The translations under genes were made by a program, and so were the position numbers. A stretch of 64,000 nucleotides of DNA, taken from the NCBI GenBank assembly GCA_022539475.1, contig VCMS01000091.1:1-64000 (forward strand). The letters are read 5' to 3'. Positions within the stretch are counted from its first letter, which is position 1, and the number at the start of each line of letters is the position of its first letter. A model generated the notes under the pieces. It did not search any database and was not told the DNA's origin. It saw only the letters and a program-made list of their open reading frames with translations. Below, in pieces: positions 1-11,659 of this stretch. This stretch comes from Gracilaria domingensis (Eukaryota; Rhodophyta; Florideophyceae; Gracilariales; Gracilariaceae).

Positions 1-82
1 GAGAGTTGAGTTGGGAAGGGTGACTCACACTGGAGTGTAGCAGCCTCGAAAGAGCGACGATACCACACAGTGAGGAAATTGG

Positions 83-119
83 AAAGAGAGAGAGAAGAGA
101 GAGAGGGGGTAGAGAGGTA
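83..119. repeat. GA-rich microsatellite
   Basis: A purine-only tract built of GA and GAGA units followed by a short G run. It is a simple repeat with no further context. Confidence 0.7.
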
Positions 120-1337
120 CGGCTGTATCGCCGGGGTATTCCCTTATACAGGGGTTTCGACAACGACAACAGATGGTGATACCACTTCCCAAGCTGGGTT
201 CTGCGAGCGACGCCAGAGTGGATAGCCGCCACCGTGACAACGGGGAGTCCCTCCGAATAAGCAGTTTGGCACCGCCGAAGGTGAGAGCTGGCCTAGAGCC
301 AAGATCCTTGAATAGGATCGCCCTGGTTGGCGAACTTTACTGATGCACGGCGTTGACGCCGTTCGCCACTAAGTAGTGTGCTCACTAGAATAAATAAATA
401 ATATTACTAAACATCCCACTAATTGTGGCAAACGCCCACGTTGAGTGGCCAACTCCGATCAGGCTCCACCGTGTCCCACTGTCCAACCATCTCGATGGTA
501 ACCACTAGTAACTACTAGTTCATAAAGTGGTGTGTACCAAGGCAGAACCTGTTGACGGCTTATGAAGCATCGAAATGCTTATACCAACCTTCATCCTAGT
601 AAATAAACAACGAAATTTCGAAATGCAAGCACCACCTTCCGTCATAAAATATCTCTCCCGAAGGCCACGCGTCTGAAAATTGTGATATTTACATTTGTAC
701 TTACTTCTCGAATTTAAGAAGCATTATAGTTTGTGGAGATATTTTATTAGTGCATTTGGATGGTTATATATTGTATGGCTGGTTAAAATGTTACGATAAT
801 AATTAATATTATGGATATAATTATGATTGGGTTTGATGGAATTTATAAGAAGAGACAAAAATGTAGGAATTTTTTACGGTTGAATTAACACCTTAAATAA
901 AATGATCCTAGGATATTCACTGAAATAATGGAATTTGAAGTATAGAAATTAGGAAAGAATAAATTAATTAAGTAGGTTATGCCACTCATGAGAAAGAAAT
1001 GGAGGACTTTTTGTATTCATATATAAACATATACTCACGATATAGTTAGATCCAAAAAGGATAACTTACAATTAGTATTAATATAATGACCTAGGAAATA
1101 TTACATGGCCTATTAACGTGGCTACTAATTATGTATGCGTCCTCTCCGCTCTATTTATCATAGTAGAATATAAAAAGATCAGAAGTGCTTTGGGTCCACC
1201 CACATACCAATCATCCCAGAGCCAATTACAACCATCATCTCTATAAATGGCTTACGTAACCAAACCAGCACATCCTATCGTGATTTCCTATAATATATCA
1301 CCTTAGAGTTTCGTAACTAATTGGTCGCGAATTAACC

Positions 1338-1361
1338 GATGAAAAGACTACGCTTTTCATC
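1338..1361. repeat. Short inverted repeat, 9-bp arms
   Basis: Arms GATGAAAAG and CTTTTCATC are perfect complements around a 6-nt loop. No flanking gene gives it a role. Confidence 0.5.
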
Positions 1362-3908
1362 TGGAGTATAAAGGTCCGTAAAAGTGCTGCCTTCTTATGT
1401 CGTTTCTTTTTCGCAGTATAAAATCTGTGATTTGGGATCCCACGACGTCTTTTTACCTAGCTACGGTGTTTATGTATCTCGACTATCACACGCTTCTTAC
1501 TGCTTATTCAACTGTCCCGCGTTTCATGAAGCTCTAGTATTGTCCTCAAACAGTCTTTCCTTCGGTATAAAGTTTTGCCACCTCCTTCGCGACGGTGTTG
1601 GTGCTCGTAGCCGGTGACTTTTTTGCTAAAACTCACAAAAAACAGTGTGGAAATAAAAGTACGGTAAATCTACCAGCTAACTGGGGCGTGATTCTTACTT
1701 GCTATTGGTGGTTGGTTTGGAGCAGTTGGTATTGAGATAGGACCGTCGTGAACTTTAATATCTTTTGTTTCGAATATTAGCGTTTATTGCTGAGAAAGGT
1801 TCAAAAGCGCATTTGTATAACTTGTAGAGAAAAAGCAGAAACACCAAGAAGGTTTTTACCGTTACAGCTTACAAATAGAGCCCTTTCTAACAGATAAAGA
1901 ATCAAACGGCAAAGAAAGCGGAAGAACACGGATAAACCCGAGTGGTATTACGGTAAAGAAAATCTAGTTACCAACTAGTACACCACTGTCAGCAAACTGA
2001 CAGCAACCGACGCGAATGCTGCGAACGACTACCAAACTACAACAACTACTTCCAAAGATAATTGCCAATCATACCCATCGAGGACTTTGGTTTGACTAAA
2101 TACTAAAAAACATTTATGCTTCGGCCGTTATGGTTCGTATCTATTAATTGTAGCACACGAGAAATAGCCAAATGCAATGCACAAACACGAGAGTTTGAAA
2201 CTCTAAAAGTGTGCACCAAGAATACTGCAAGAGAGACAAGGATAACGCAACGTGGTAGGAACGAATATAATCTTTAGCAAACTAATGATGCTGTCTTCCA
2301 TTTCAAAGGAACAGCGTACGCGTTGACTACCAACCGAATAAGCCGTCAGCCGCGCAAAAAATACGCTACCATCGCCATCTTGTTTAATATAAAAAAACAA
2401 ATATCACAGCTCTCTAACTGAGCGAATAGAGTCAACGTGCTTCTCATAAACCAGCGCGCTGGCTATAAACGCCCACGCCCTGCATAACAGAAAGATCGCC
2501 GCGACTTCTGCATCCCAGATACACCAAGAAGATGCACCACAACGTCAAACAAACGCCAAGAGCTCACATAGCCACATGGCCGAAACTACTTGCACTAAGC
2601 AAAGAAAGTACCCTTCAAGCACCGTAACTTGAGACCGCCTCTAGCAGCGCAAGAATAGGTGCTGCAAAGTGCCAACACACCAAAAACACTACAACACGGC
2701 CCTCCTTCTCGCCAAAGCCCGTGCCCATCGAGAAAGAGCAAGAATTGTGAACCAGCCAGGACCCCGCGGTAGCAGGACAAGAAAAGTAAAGAAACTGCAT
2801 AACATTTACAGTGCGGATTGATTGCGACAGCATGATAGAAGCTCAAGATAAAGCATCTATAAAGAACAAAAAGCCAGAAACAATTGGCGCAAACGAAATA
2901 AAGAAAAAGAGGACGTAAACAGATGGATGTCGGACGTTGGCGACCGACCATGCAGCAGGCTGAGCGAAGACCCAAGAGCAGCACAGGCAGACGCAAAACA
3001 AGCAGGCGCCATAGCAGTCAAGGCGCAAGAGGTACCAAGACGCGCATAATCTTCGCGTACTAGACCAAGGCAAGCCGTTTGCTCTTGTAATTTCTACCAA
3101 ATCTACGAACGACTAGGAAATGCAGAAATTCTGACAACTGCTACATAGTCGGCGTTCGTCTTGGCGCCAGAAGCTGCTGCAGTGCTAAGGCAAGCAGCAA
3201 GGGCCAAGCAAGACGCTTGAGAAAGGGACGCCAAATGAACGTAGGCACACGGCTGTTCTGCAACAAGCAGTAATGAAGTGCCGGTTTGGCAAGAACAGCG
3301 CTAGGCCATCAGACGGGTACGCACGAAGGTGTTTTACAAACGGCTTCTAAACGCGCGTAGGGACGCAATCAATGCGCTCATGCCCAGCGTATAGATCACG
3401 CCGACGCGAACTCAACGAAGCAGAGAGGACGGCAAAAATACAATAGCCGCAGACTAGCTGAAGATACTGGAACGTGTGACTGCAATATAAAGGATGGAGC
3501 GCTGTGCGCAGATAAAATGCAGAGAGCGCTCTGCACTTGCTAAGCCGTAACCCACTCAGTCCGTGACGCACGCTATATCGCACACAAGAAGCCGAAGCAA
3601 TTCACAAGCAAATAAACAAAGCAGCACCATAAGATCACAATAGGCCGTTCAACGGCGCGATAAAGCAGTACAAAATTGAACCGCCAATAAAGACGCGAAG
3701 AAAAAGACACCAGAAAAGCAGACGAACGCGCGAAAGAGCAGGAAGAAGGGCAGCGCGGGGAGACCGATGTAAAAGCAACAAAGACGAGGACAAAAAGTTG
3801 TAACCGCGGAACAAGGTTATATAGCAATTCGGAAAGAGACGAGCAGATTCCGGAACCAAGAACGTTAAATGACGACGAAATAACTCCGCAAAGAGAAAAC
3901 AGACAAGA

Positions 3909-4215
3909 ATTTGGCGCGCCAAATGACACGGACAGGGAAGCGACCACGAACTGGTGCAAAACTGCGACAGCACGCAGCCGACAAGCGACAGAACACTTGT
4001 GCAGCGGGTAGACGCGCCAAACGCCACAACAAACAGCCGTCGCGCAGCCGATATTGCGCTGGCGGGCCGAGCCGTGCCGGCAAGGAGAGCAGGCAGCGCC
4101 AGCGCGCAAGTGGCAAAGCGCGACCTGCGCGCGTGACGCTAGCGCCGCACAGCGCGTCCCGAGGCCGCTCGCCGCAGGCCGCCCGCCGTAAGCCGCCGCC
4201 CCACGCGCATTTCTG
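3909..4215. promoter_or_regulatory. GC-rich island with an E2F-like palindrome and no gene
   Basis: A GC-rich patch of about 260 bp (3950-4215) sits inside the AT-rich flank. It is preceded by the perfect 16-bp palindrome ATTTGGCGCGCCAAAT at 3909-3924. Similar TTTGGCGC-type palindromes occur in the promoters of mitoferrin, the SDR/flippase pair and POLA2 in this window, so the patch resembles a promoter island whose genes are lost or unreadable. That reading is inference; no open frame of quality starts on either side. Confidence 0.35.
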
Positions 4216-7200
4216 TCGTGTAACGCACGTAAGCAGCTTTGCTGGGCGAGTGTTTGTACAATCAAGACGAAGAAAAAGTGGGAGTAGTTCGGAGGGGGTG
4301 CGTCTCTTCGCGCCCCAAGAAGTCTAACTTTATTGTAAACTTCAACTCCAAAACTGCCTTTTCCCTCTCTCTCCTTGCTCATGCAGCGTCCAAGCGTTCG
4401 CTATATGTGTGTCCTTTTGGGAGCTTACAAGCCTGAGGTTTGTGAGCTCGCCAGTTGAGCTCGTATACGTGCTGTCTTGTCCACCCAGGGGATGACAGTC
4501 AAATTGAACACTCCCATTATACAAAATAACCACTCACATAGGATAAAGGAACGAGACAAGACAAGCAGACAGCGAAAGAAAACAGTCACTTTAGTAGATT
4601 ATAGATTAAGAGACGCGAACAAAAAAAGATAACGATCGCGAAGGGAAAAATGCCCCGCCTACATATAGCGTACCACAAAGCACACTATCGAGAACAAGCA
4701 TATTATCTGGAGATGGCAAACATAAAGAGTAGATTTTGTGTGAGCCAAAGCCAGAATGCATCGTATACACGAGCTAGTGAGCGTAGCTTAAACAAAGAGT
4801 AAACAAAGAAAGTAAACCGGAAAGGCATCGAACTCCACACAATATTACACTCAATACCATTTGCAACTAAACGAAACCGAAGCGGACAACAGTTTGGAAT
4901 AAAAAAACGGTAATGATAGCCAGAATATTTATAGATTTCAAGTGGATGTATGAACAAACAGGATGAAGTCTGAACACAATAAGAGCAAGGAAGTATAGAG
5001 AGACGAAAAAGAAAGTAAGACTAGTTATTAGGATGGCATGTCGAATGAAGGTATAGTAATCATGGGACTGAAGCCCACAAAATGTTGGCAACAAAATGAA
5101 CTAGACTACCTTGGAGTAGAATAGAAAATCGCGTCCATTTTACACGCATGAAAACCGCGAAAAAGGATCCCATAAAAGAATCAGGCAACAAACAAGAGCC
5201 TCAAGCGGCGACAGACGAACAGCAGAAGCAGGGCAGCACCACACGACAATAAGACGTTACAAATGAAAGAGTGAAAAAATGTTGGACACCAAAGGCACCA
5301 AACAACGAAAGAGAGTAGGTGATCGGGAAAAAAAGGGCCAAAGCGCAGCAGCTGAGAAAAAGAATGCGGTATTGTAGGAGGGTGGGGGGCGGTGAGGGTG
5401 TCGGAGAAAGTCATGGCGTGGGATGACAACAAGCGAGAAACGATTGAGAGAAGGGAATGTTTTGTTGGCGATGTTCGCAGTTGACAGAAGGAAAGTGAAG
5501 TCATGTTCGGCAATCGACATTTCAAGTCCTGCAGACTCGCAAGCAATGGCAGAATGGGAACCTTCGTAGTAATGCCAGAAACGGCTCTTGCGCAAAATTC
5601 CAAAGCCAGATCCCATTACCACCATGAAGGCACAGTATACATACCTGGCTAAACCAGGAGGCGGGCAGGGGGGACTAATCCTTAAAAAGCAAGAATATGG
5701 GAGTGGTGTGAGAGAACCGGGATTTGTTTATTCATCTGTAGGGTCCTGATAGCGGAGAAAAAGTGCTGCCAGCCAAGAAAGTTTGAAAAGGGCCCTCACA
5801 GAGAACGATAGGACCGACGCGAGGGGGGGGTTGTTTGGTGTACGCAGTTGTGAAGCCAGTCGCGAGAGTGCTAGTGAAGATATAGCAGGAAGTTGGAGGC
5901 TCAATCTTAGAAGACGAAGCGACGGTTCCGGTCGATTGGCAACCAGTGCAAGCACACTACAGGAGGTTAATCGTGGCATTTCGAGTATGCGCCGCATTCG
6001 AGATCGCAATGTACATCCAGGACAAGCATGTGGCTGGCTAGGATGTAGAGAAGGGGAGGTGTACTTGGTTCGTTAAGCAGGTCCAGAACGAAGTGGACCA
6101 TAATGCATAATGGTTGATGGGAGAGGCCAGAGAAATTGTAGACGTGGAGGAGGCCAACGTTCTAACAGTTGTCACGGGCGGCGTTTAGCAGACCTGTGGT
6201 GGGGATGACGCGAGAAGGGTTGTATGTAAGGCAAGAAGTAGGCAGTGAGTTATCACTTGTCGAAAGTAAAAAGGGTAGTTCAGACCGAACAATCCACTGT
6301 TCAGACAGTTTATTGCCAATATTCGCAGAGGACAGTAAATTGCGTAGCGCAGCCTGTTGCATCCTCCTTTGTCAACCGTCGGCGATGTTCCAACTGAAGC
6401 TGCGAACGAAAACACAATGTCAGAGATAAGATGTGATTTAAAAACCTTCCCTTGCCAGCCGCAATGTCGAAGCAATCATGCGCTTTTCTGACGTCTCGAT
6501 CCTTGAGATAACATCAAAACAAACTTTTTGCTGTCAAGTAAAAAGTTGAACTGGGTATACCGTTGATGCAGGCCACCGTGGAACCTGTTTTCATTGGCTC
6601 CAGATCGCTCGGCCTATATGATGCAGCTACATAGCGGCAAATTCTGCGTGCCTGCCGGTGTCGAAAGCCATGTTGTATTTATCGGTTTATGATCCTTTCG
6701 AAGATGGTGGCATCATTGCAACCGATGGAAAGGAGCGTGAAATGCTCACGGCGTGGTGAGACCACTGCACTCGTGGACCGGCAAGAGTTCCCAAAAACTT
6801 TCAAAAACCTCTTGATAGGAAGATCTCGAATAAACCCTCGATCATATCTAAAGTAGATGCATCAACCGCCATATAATGACTCATGTTCTATCGTTAACCA
6901 GTTTATGCAGGCAAGAGGACTCTCTCTGCAACGCGACCTTAAAGAAATCGTCAAGGTTTCAAATACACATATTCTGGCATAACCCTCGTTGGTCAATAGC
7001 AAAAGTTGTGCAGACAGCAATTCCGGCAGACAATAAATAGTACAAAGCAGTCATCGACACTATAGTTTAAGCTACCGCATTGTAAAACTCGCCAACCGTC
7101 TCTTTAAATACCCGAAAGGCTTGATTCTACATGTATGAAAACGCATAGACGATAAAAAGAAGTTCGTAGCGCGCCATTGAAATGGTTGCAAATCTTCTGC

Positions 7201-8017
7201 CCGGAAAGACATGGAGTAAATTATACAAAGCAATATATGACAAAGTGTAGGTATAATGTACGCCGGACTACATAATTACGAAATAAAAAACTTAACCAGA
7301 AACATCCAAAAGTTTTTGCAAGGAAGGAGAAATAACAAATGCAATGCGATCGTATCGTAGAACACACCGACACGAGCGAAGAATACCACAAAGATCTAAT
7401 AAGCGAGCATCACACTACAGACCTGAACATGGATGGAAAGAAAGACACTTGCGACAGAAAAGAACTGCTGGAGGTTTTCACATAACAGAAAACAGAGTTT
7501 TTTGAATAGGCGCATACAATCAATCGAGAGCGCCATACACCCAGAGAGTGAGATTAGAGAACGCCGCGATGTTTTAAAAACAACCAATGCTCAGCTATCT
7601 AGCTCTTACTTTGTGATCATAGGTATACCTGGCATATCCATATGGTTTACAGACGGCGAATAAACTGACTTAAAGACAAAATCGGTTTAAAAACGCTTGT
7701 CTACCTATCTGTTTAGAAAGATGTGTAAGATGTGTTATAATTGGCACCCGCCATTACACGAACTCTTATGGCCAGCGCACACTTTTGACAGATATTTCGG
7801 ATGTCAAGTGTGATCTATTCGCATAATAGAAAGAGCATTTATTGTTATGTGAGTAGACAAAACGATTAGAAGCTTTGAATCGAGACATTCGAAGTACTAC
7901 AAAATACTATATCTGAAGATAATACGGGAAAGATCTTCAAAAAGACTCCTAACAACACAGAGAGAATAGGGATATATGGTTATACGCTATAGTTTTATTT
8001 GCCGCTGATATTATACG

Positions 8018-8135
8018 CCGAAAAAATAAAACAATAAAACAATAAAAATAAAGATTAAATAAAAACATAAATAAAGAAAAGAGAAAGAAAAAAAAAACTA
8101 AAAGAAAAAAGAAAAAAAAAAAAGAAAAAAAGGAA
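8018..8135. repeat. A-rich low-complexity tract
   Basis: About 118 bp made almost wholly of A with scattered T and G. It produces a spurious Phe-rich frame on the minus strand. Confidence 0.7.
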
Positions 8136-9743
8136 TTGTAAGAGATACATAGTAGTAACAACTGTGAAAATAGATGAATGTCATAATCGGTGATTAGAGC
8201 TAGAGTCGATAATCTGAATGTAAGTAAAAAGTGCTACTCCATTACCAGAATAAAATAGAGTACCTACAAATAACTGTATATAAAAGAAAAGCACATATCA
8301 GATACACTCTTACGGAATGAATTACGATCTTTCGCGTCAGCTAGTACTTATATTATTACCAGCTATTAAACGAGGGAGATCACTCAGAAAAAGAGCAGCG
8401 AGAAATGGACTAACACGAGCAGAACAATGTGAACATAGATGCAGTGTGAGTTCCAACATAACGACACGGCACGTAGCAGCCAGTGACGGAGCAAGATAGA
8501 TCAAAGATCACTAGCACTTGTATAGAGCATTAGAAACATCGAGCAAATTTGTCATCATAATCCGAAACGTATTCAAACCCAGCGCTACTAAACGTTTTAC
8601 CCTACGTTAGTTTTGCTCCGCGTTGCCAGCTCCGAGGCGCCTTCCTCGCCAGAGGCGTCTTCGGCATTCAATACAGCCGGAGTCGAGTCGGAGGAGGCAT
8701 TCATGTCTGGAGCGAGGATAGGAAGAGACAGGACTGCCGAGGAAGGGGAGGTGGACACGCGGCGGTACCGGGAGGGCTTGTAGCGAAGAAAAACTGGTGG
8801 CAGGCCAGAACTGGAGTGGCGGCCCGCAAGCAAGACGGATGATGGCCACTAAAAAAATACAGACAAGAAGTCAGGCAAAACGAAGCAATCAGAATAGAGC
8901 GAAAGACCAAGGCAAAGACATTGGCGAAGACGGACGACGAGAGAGGACGTTTGACAGTATGAACAGCTTCCACGGGCGGGGAAGAATTGGACGACAGACG
9001 TTAACAAAATAACATAGCCACGGACGCGGCAATGAAGACATGTTATAATAGACGGGCGGCGGGCGCAGAACGATATGGGATGGTAAGTAAAAAGGCAGCA
9101 GACGCGCACGCAGGATCATGGAGATCGTGAGTAGTAGACTGGCTGATTGTGACGCGCAGAGAACGTGTGACGCTCGTTCCTCAACGTAGACGTAGTACTC
9201 TCAACGGAAGGCGCATGGATGGCGGAGCGGTGGCAGCCTGCTGAAATGAGTGCTCGAGACACAGTGCGCATGACAAGCTGAGCGACAAGCGCACGAATTG
9301 TGGACGACAGGTGCGCAGACCCTACCCACACAGTTTAAAACAGATACTGTCGCAGCGTCGCACGACCGCCGTAGCCGTACTTGCCGATGAGAGCCGAACG
9401 GGATACGCGCCAAACCACTCTCACACCCTATTTCCGTGCAGCAGAGTTAGCGACATCATTTAAACGCGAGTGTAAGCCCAGAAAGTACGAGCAAAAGGCA
9501 GAGCATCTAAATAGACAGACGACGAGCAGCAAACCTGAAAAAAAAAAAGATGAGTACATCGCCGCGCTAGATATGCAAACCACGCAGCGAATGCAACCAC
9601 CAAAAATAGGCGGAGGTCACTCGAAGACTTCGACTGAGCTGATCACAATTAGCTCCAAAAACAGACAGCATAAGCAGAGCATGCATTATATGTCGTGCAT
9701 CATATCTAACCCATTTTTTTCGTATCCTTCAACCACACATAAT

Positions 9744-10432
9744 TGATTAAGGATTATCGTTAAATTCTAGGAATCTAGTTTATATTGAATTATGTTATAA
9801 TGCTACGCTTTTAGTTAAGTCATGATGTAATGTTTGCATGACTTTCTATTGATTTCCAGTGATCTAGCGAGATACGTTTGAAATACCAAACTAAATAGTG
9901 ATGCCTCAAGAGTCTTATTGTTTGACAATTGATTTGTAAATAAATGTATAAAAAAACAGAAAAGACAATGTCACAGTAGTGAAATATAGATACTAGCCAT
10001 CGAAATCAGATTTGAACGATCATGAAACTAAGACATTCATAGTATTCGGTAAGCTTGACTGGAAAATTACATACAAAATAATAGGACAAGATTTCAGAGA
10101 AACTAATCAGAAGCTAAATACATAGAACAGACTCCACATGTAAAAAGATTTCTAACGAACAAGTATTCTAAACAACTAAATAATCAAGAACGCGAAGAGA
10201 GCCAGTTAATCAAATAAGAAACAAACCATATAGTAGAATATTTGAAAAGGGATAAATTAACTAAGATCTGCTCAGTTAGTCAAAAAAAGACCTAATTTTA
10301 AGAAGCAAAATCTGCGTTAGCGACCTTATTTTCGAAGCTCCGATTCTCCATATAAACCCTGGTCGACTGCCCGAACTCTCCTCGGCAGTCACCATCGTTC
10401 ACGTTCTCAACCTCAGACCCAGTGTGCTAACA
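9744..10432 (+). repeat. 5' LTR, U3 strongly diverged
   Basis: The last 125 bp (10308-10432) differ from the 3' LTR (16814-16938) at only two positions. The preceding part aligns only loosely, with many small A/T-rich insertions, and makes this copy about 200 bp longer than its partner. Recognisable anchors remain, such as the stretch around 9800-9815 and the motif near 9895-9935. The CRE and heat-shock motifs of the 3' LTR cannot be found here. The start is set where the sequence tgattaagg aligns with the start of the 3' LTR. Confidence 0.8.
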
Positions 10433-10433
10433 T

Positions 10434-10447
10434 TGGTAGCATCGCAA
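10434..10447 (+). other. Primer binding site
   Basis: Two bases after the LTR end comes TGGTAGCATCGC. Its first eight bases, TGGTAGCA, are the complement of a tRNA 3' end reading TGCTACCA, as in many eukaryotic initiator tRNA-Met genes. The position directly after CTAACA is right for a PBS. Which tRNA is used in this organism cannot be told without its tRNA set. Confidence 0.65.
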
Positions 10448-10589
10448 GTAAGTATTGCGCTCATTTGAAACTGAGTGAACATCCAGCCCTAGTGGATTTT
10501 GCTATACAAAATTCCCTAGGTTTGGATGAGCCACAGACGTCCAGCTCTTTACTGACTGTTGATTTCTGACCCAATTTGGGTGTTTCCAG
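10448..10589 (+). other. Possible intron in the retroelement leader
   Basis: A consensus donor GTAAGT begins at 10448, and an acceptor gtttccag ends at 10589 with ctgac branch-like sequences upstream. Splicing would join the LTR leader to the zinc-finger ORF. The candidate first exon has no ATG, so splicing alone does not supply a start codon. RNA evidence would be needed. Confidence 0.3.
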
Positions 10590-11212
10590 TGAGCTCAATA
10601 CGCCGATCCCAAGCACCGCCGTCATCGCCGTCGTTCTATACGAACACGGAAATATCCACCGAACCGCCGTCATCGCCGCCACCGCCGCCACCCCCTGTCA
10701 ACACCACCGAAACCCCTGTTTCCGCTGCCGTGTCCACCTTGGAACCGAGTACACCACCTTCATACACACCGTCACCACCGTCGTCACCAGCTTGTCAACA
10801 ACCCGATCCTGTTGACAGCAATCCGATTTCAAGGAACCGATCGGTTACCGAGGCTACCGAGGGTACTCCACGTCATCTGCTCCGCATAGACGACGCGGCT
10901 AATATCCATATCCTTCGCGTGGCCACCGATCGAATCAAGCGACGGCGTGTACGTAACCTTCGACGTCGCTTGAAGACCCCCAGGTGTGACGACTGTGAAC
11001 TCCGTTTCAATAGCCGAGTGCAACTTCGCGAACATTTGTCTGGTAGCCGACACCGCAACAAGCTCCAGAACAAGCGCTCCCCACCGGGCTGCTACGAATG
11101 TGGTATACTCTCGTTCAATAATTGGAAGCATTACGAGGATCACCGAGGTGGACGCAAGCACCAAGCAGCTGTCAACAAGGAAAACCGACGTCAACAGCGT
11201 TATTTCAAGTAA
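10559..11212 (+). CDS. Extra C2H2 zinc-finger ORF upstream of gag
   Basis: An open frame of about 217 codons lies between the PBS and gag, where chromoviruses normally have only leader. The N-terminal half is Pro/Ser/Thr-rich with a poly-Pro run. A basic patch follows, then two C2H2 fingers of the U1/matrin (JAZ) type: CDDC with the histidine pair HLSGSRH, and CYEC with HRGGRKH. Fingers of this type often bind RNA or double-stranded RNA. There is no in-frame ATG, so a non-AUG start, a lost start or splicing into the frame (a candidate acceptor is at 10588-10589) must be assumed. The long open frame with intact fingers argues for real coding. Function is unknown; RNA binding, packaging or regulation are guesses. 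Confidence 0.6.
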   Translation: MISDPIWVFPVSSIRRSQAPPSSPSFYTNTEISTEPPSSPPPPPPPVNTTETPVSAAVSTLEPSTPPSYTPSPPSSPACQQPDPVDSNPISRNRSVTEATEGTPRHLLRIDDAANIHILRVATDRIKRRRVRNLRRRLKTPRCDDCELRFNSRVQLREHLSGSRHRNKLQNKRSPPGCYECGILSFNNWKHYEDHRGGRKHQAAVNKENRRQQRYFK

Positions 11213-11436
11213 ATTATAACGTAAACACCTTGTGTTGACAAAAGTTTCCAAGAATCGGTTGTTCTACCCTTTAAGCTACCGTTTGTGGTTGTGTTCCAGT
11301 TTCCGCTACGTTCGTATTACTTAGCATTGTCAAGGGAGAAGTCGCCGTACAGGGCTTACTATCTTCCCAGTCGCTTGACGCTTTGTAATTGAACTGAAGA
11401 AACCTTAATTGAACCACTCCGGCTGCAATTGCAACT

Positions 11437-11510
11437 TACAGCGAAGGGAATCGAACCTAGAACCTCTGAAATTGCACCGGCGCCGCCTACCCACTAGGCC
11501 AGGCGCGCGG
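11437..11510 (-). repeat. tRNA-derived SINE-like unit (pol III A and B boxes)
   Basis: Read on the minus strand, this stretch has an A box TGGCCTAGTGG (11491-11501) and a perfect B box GGTTCGATTCC (11447-11457). The D stem (GCCT/AGGC) is intact, but the anticodon, T and acceptor stems do not pair, so it is not a working tRNA. TGCAATTGCAA (11424-11434) and TGCAAATTGCAA (11529-11540) flank it like a target-site duplication. It is probably a SINE or tRNA pseudogene inserted antisense into the chromovirus leader. Confidence 0.45.
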
Positions 11511-11659
11511 CACTGCTTGTCTGCAACCTGCAAATTGCAATTTTTTAAAAGTCCCAGCGCGAGGCTTGATTTGCACTTTTCGAAAAATTAGACAATTTAT
11601 TTGGGCAACCCCCCGATTTGAGCTAATTTCAAAGGTTCTCCGTTCGCGCAGCTTATACC

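Larger units (their letters stand above)
1..9743. other. AT-rich gene-poor left flank
   Basis: No reading frame here has the composition or motifs of a real protein. The longest open frame (minus strand, 3573-4382) overlaps other open frames in a GC-rich patch and looks accidental. The stretch holds simple repeats, a hairpin, an A-rich tract and one GC-rich island, described separately. Its texture (many short A/T insertions) matches the corrupted part of the adjoining 5' LTR. It may therefore be ancient decayed repeat DNA or poorly corrected sequence. Confidence 0.6.

Noticed and set aside
3573-4382. 269-codon minus-strand frame
   Set aside because: No ATG-led domain or motif; overlaps several other frames in a GC-rich patch.
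11437-11510. A working tRNA gene
   Set aside because: A and B boxes and the D stem are present, but the anticodon, T and acceptor stems do not pair.
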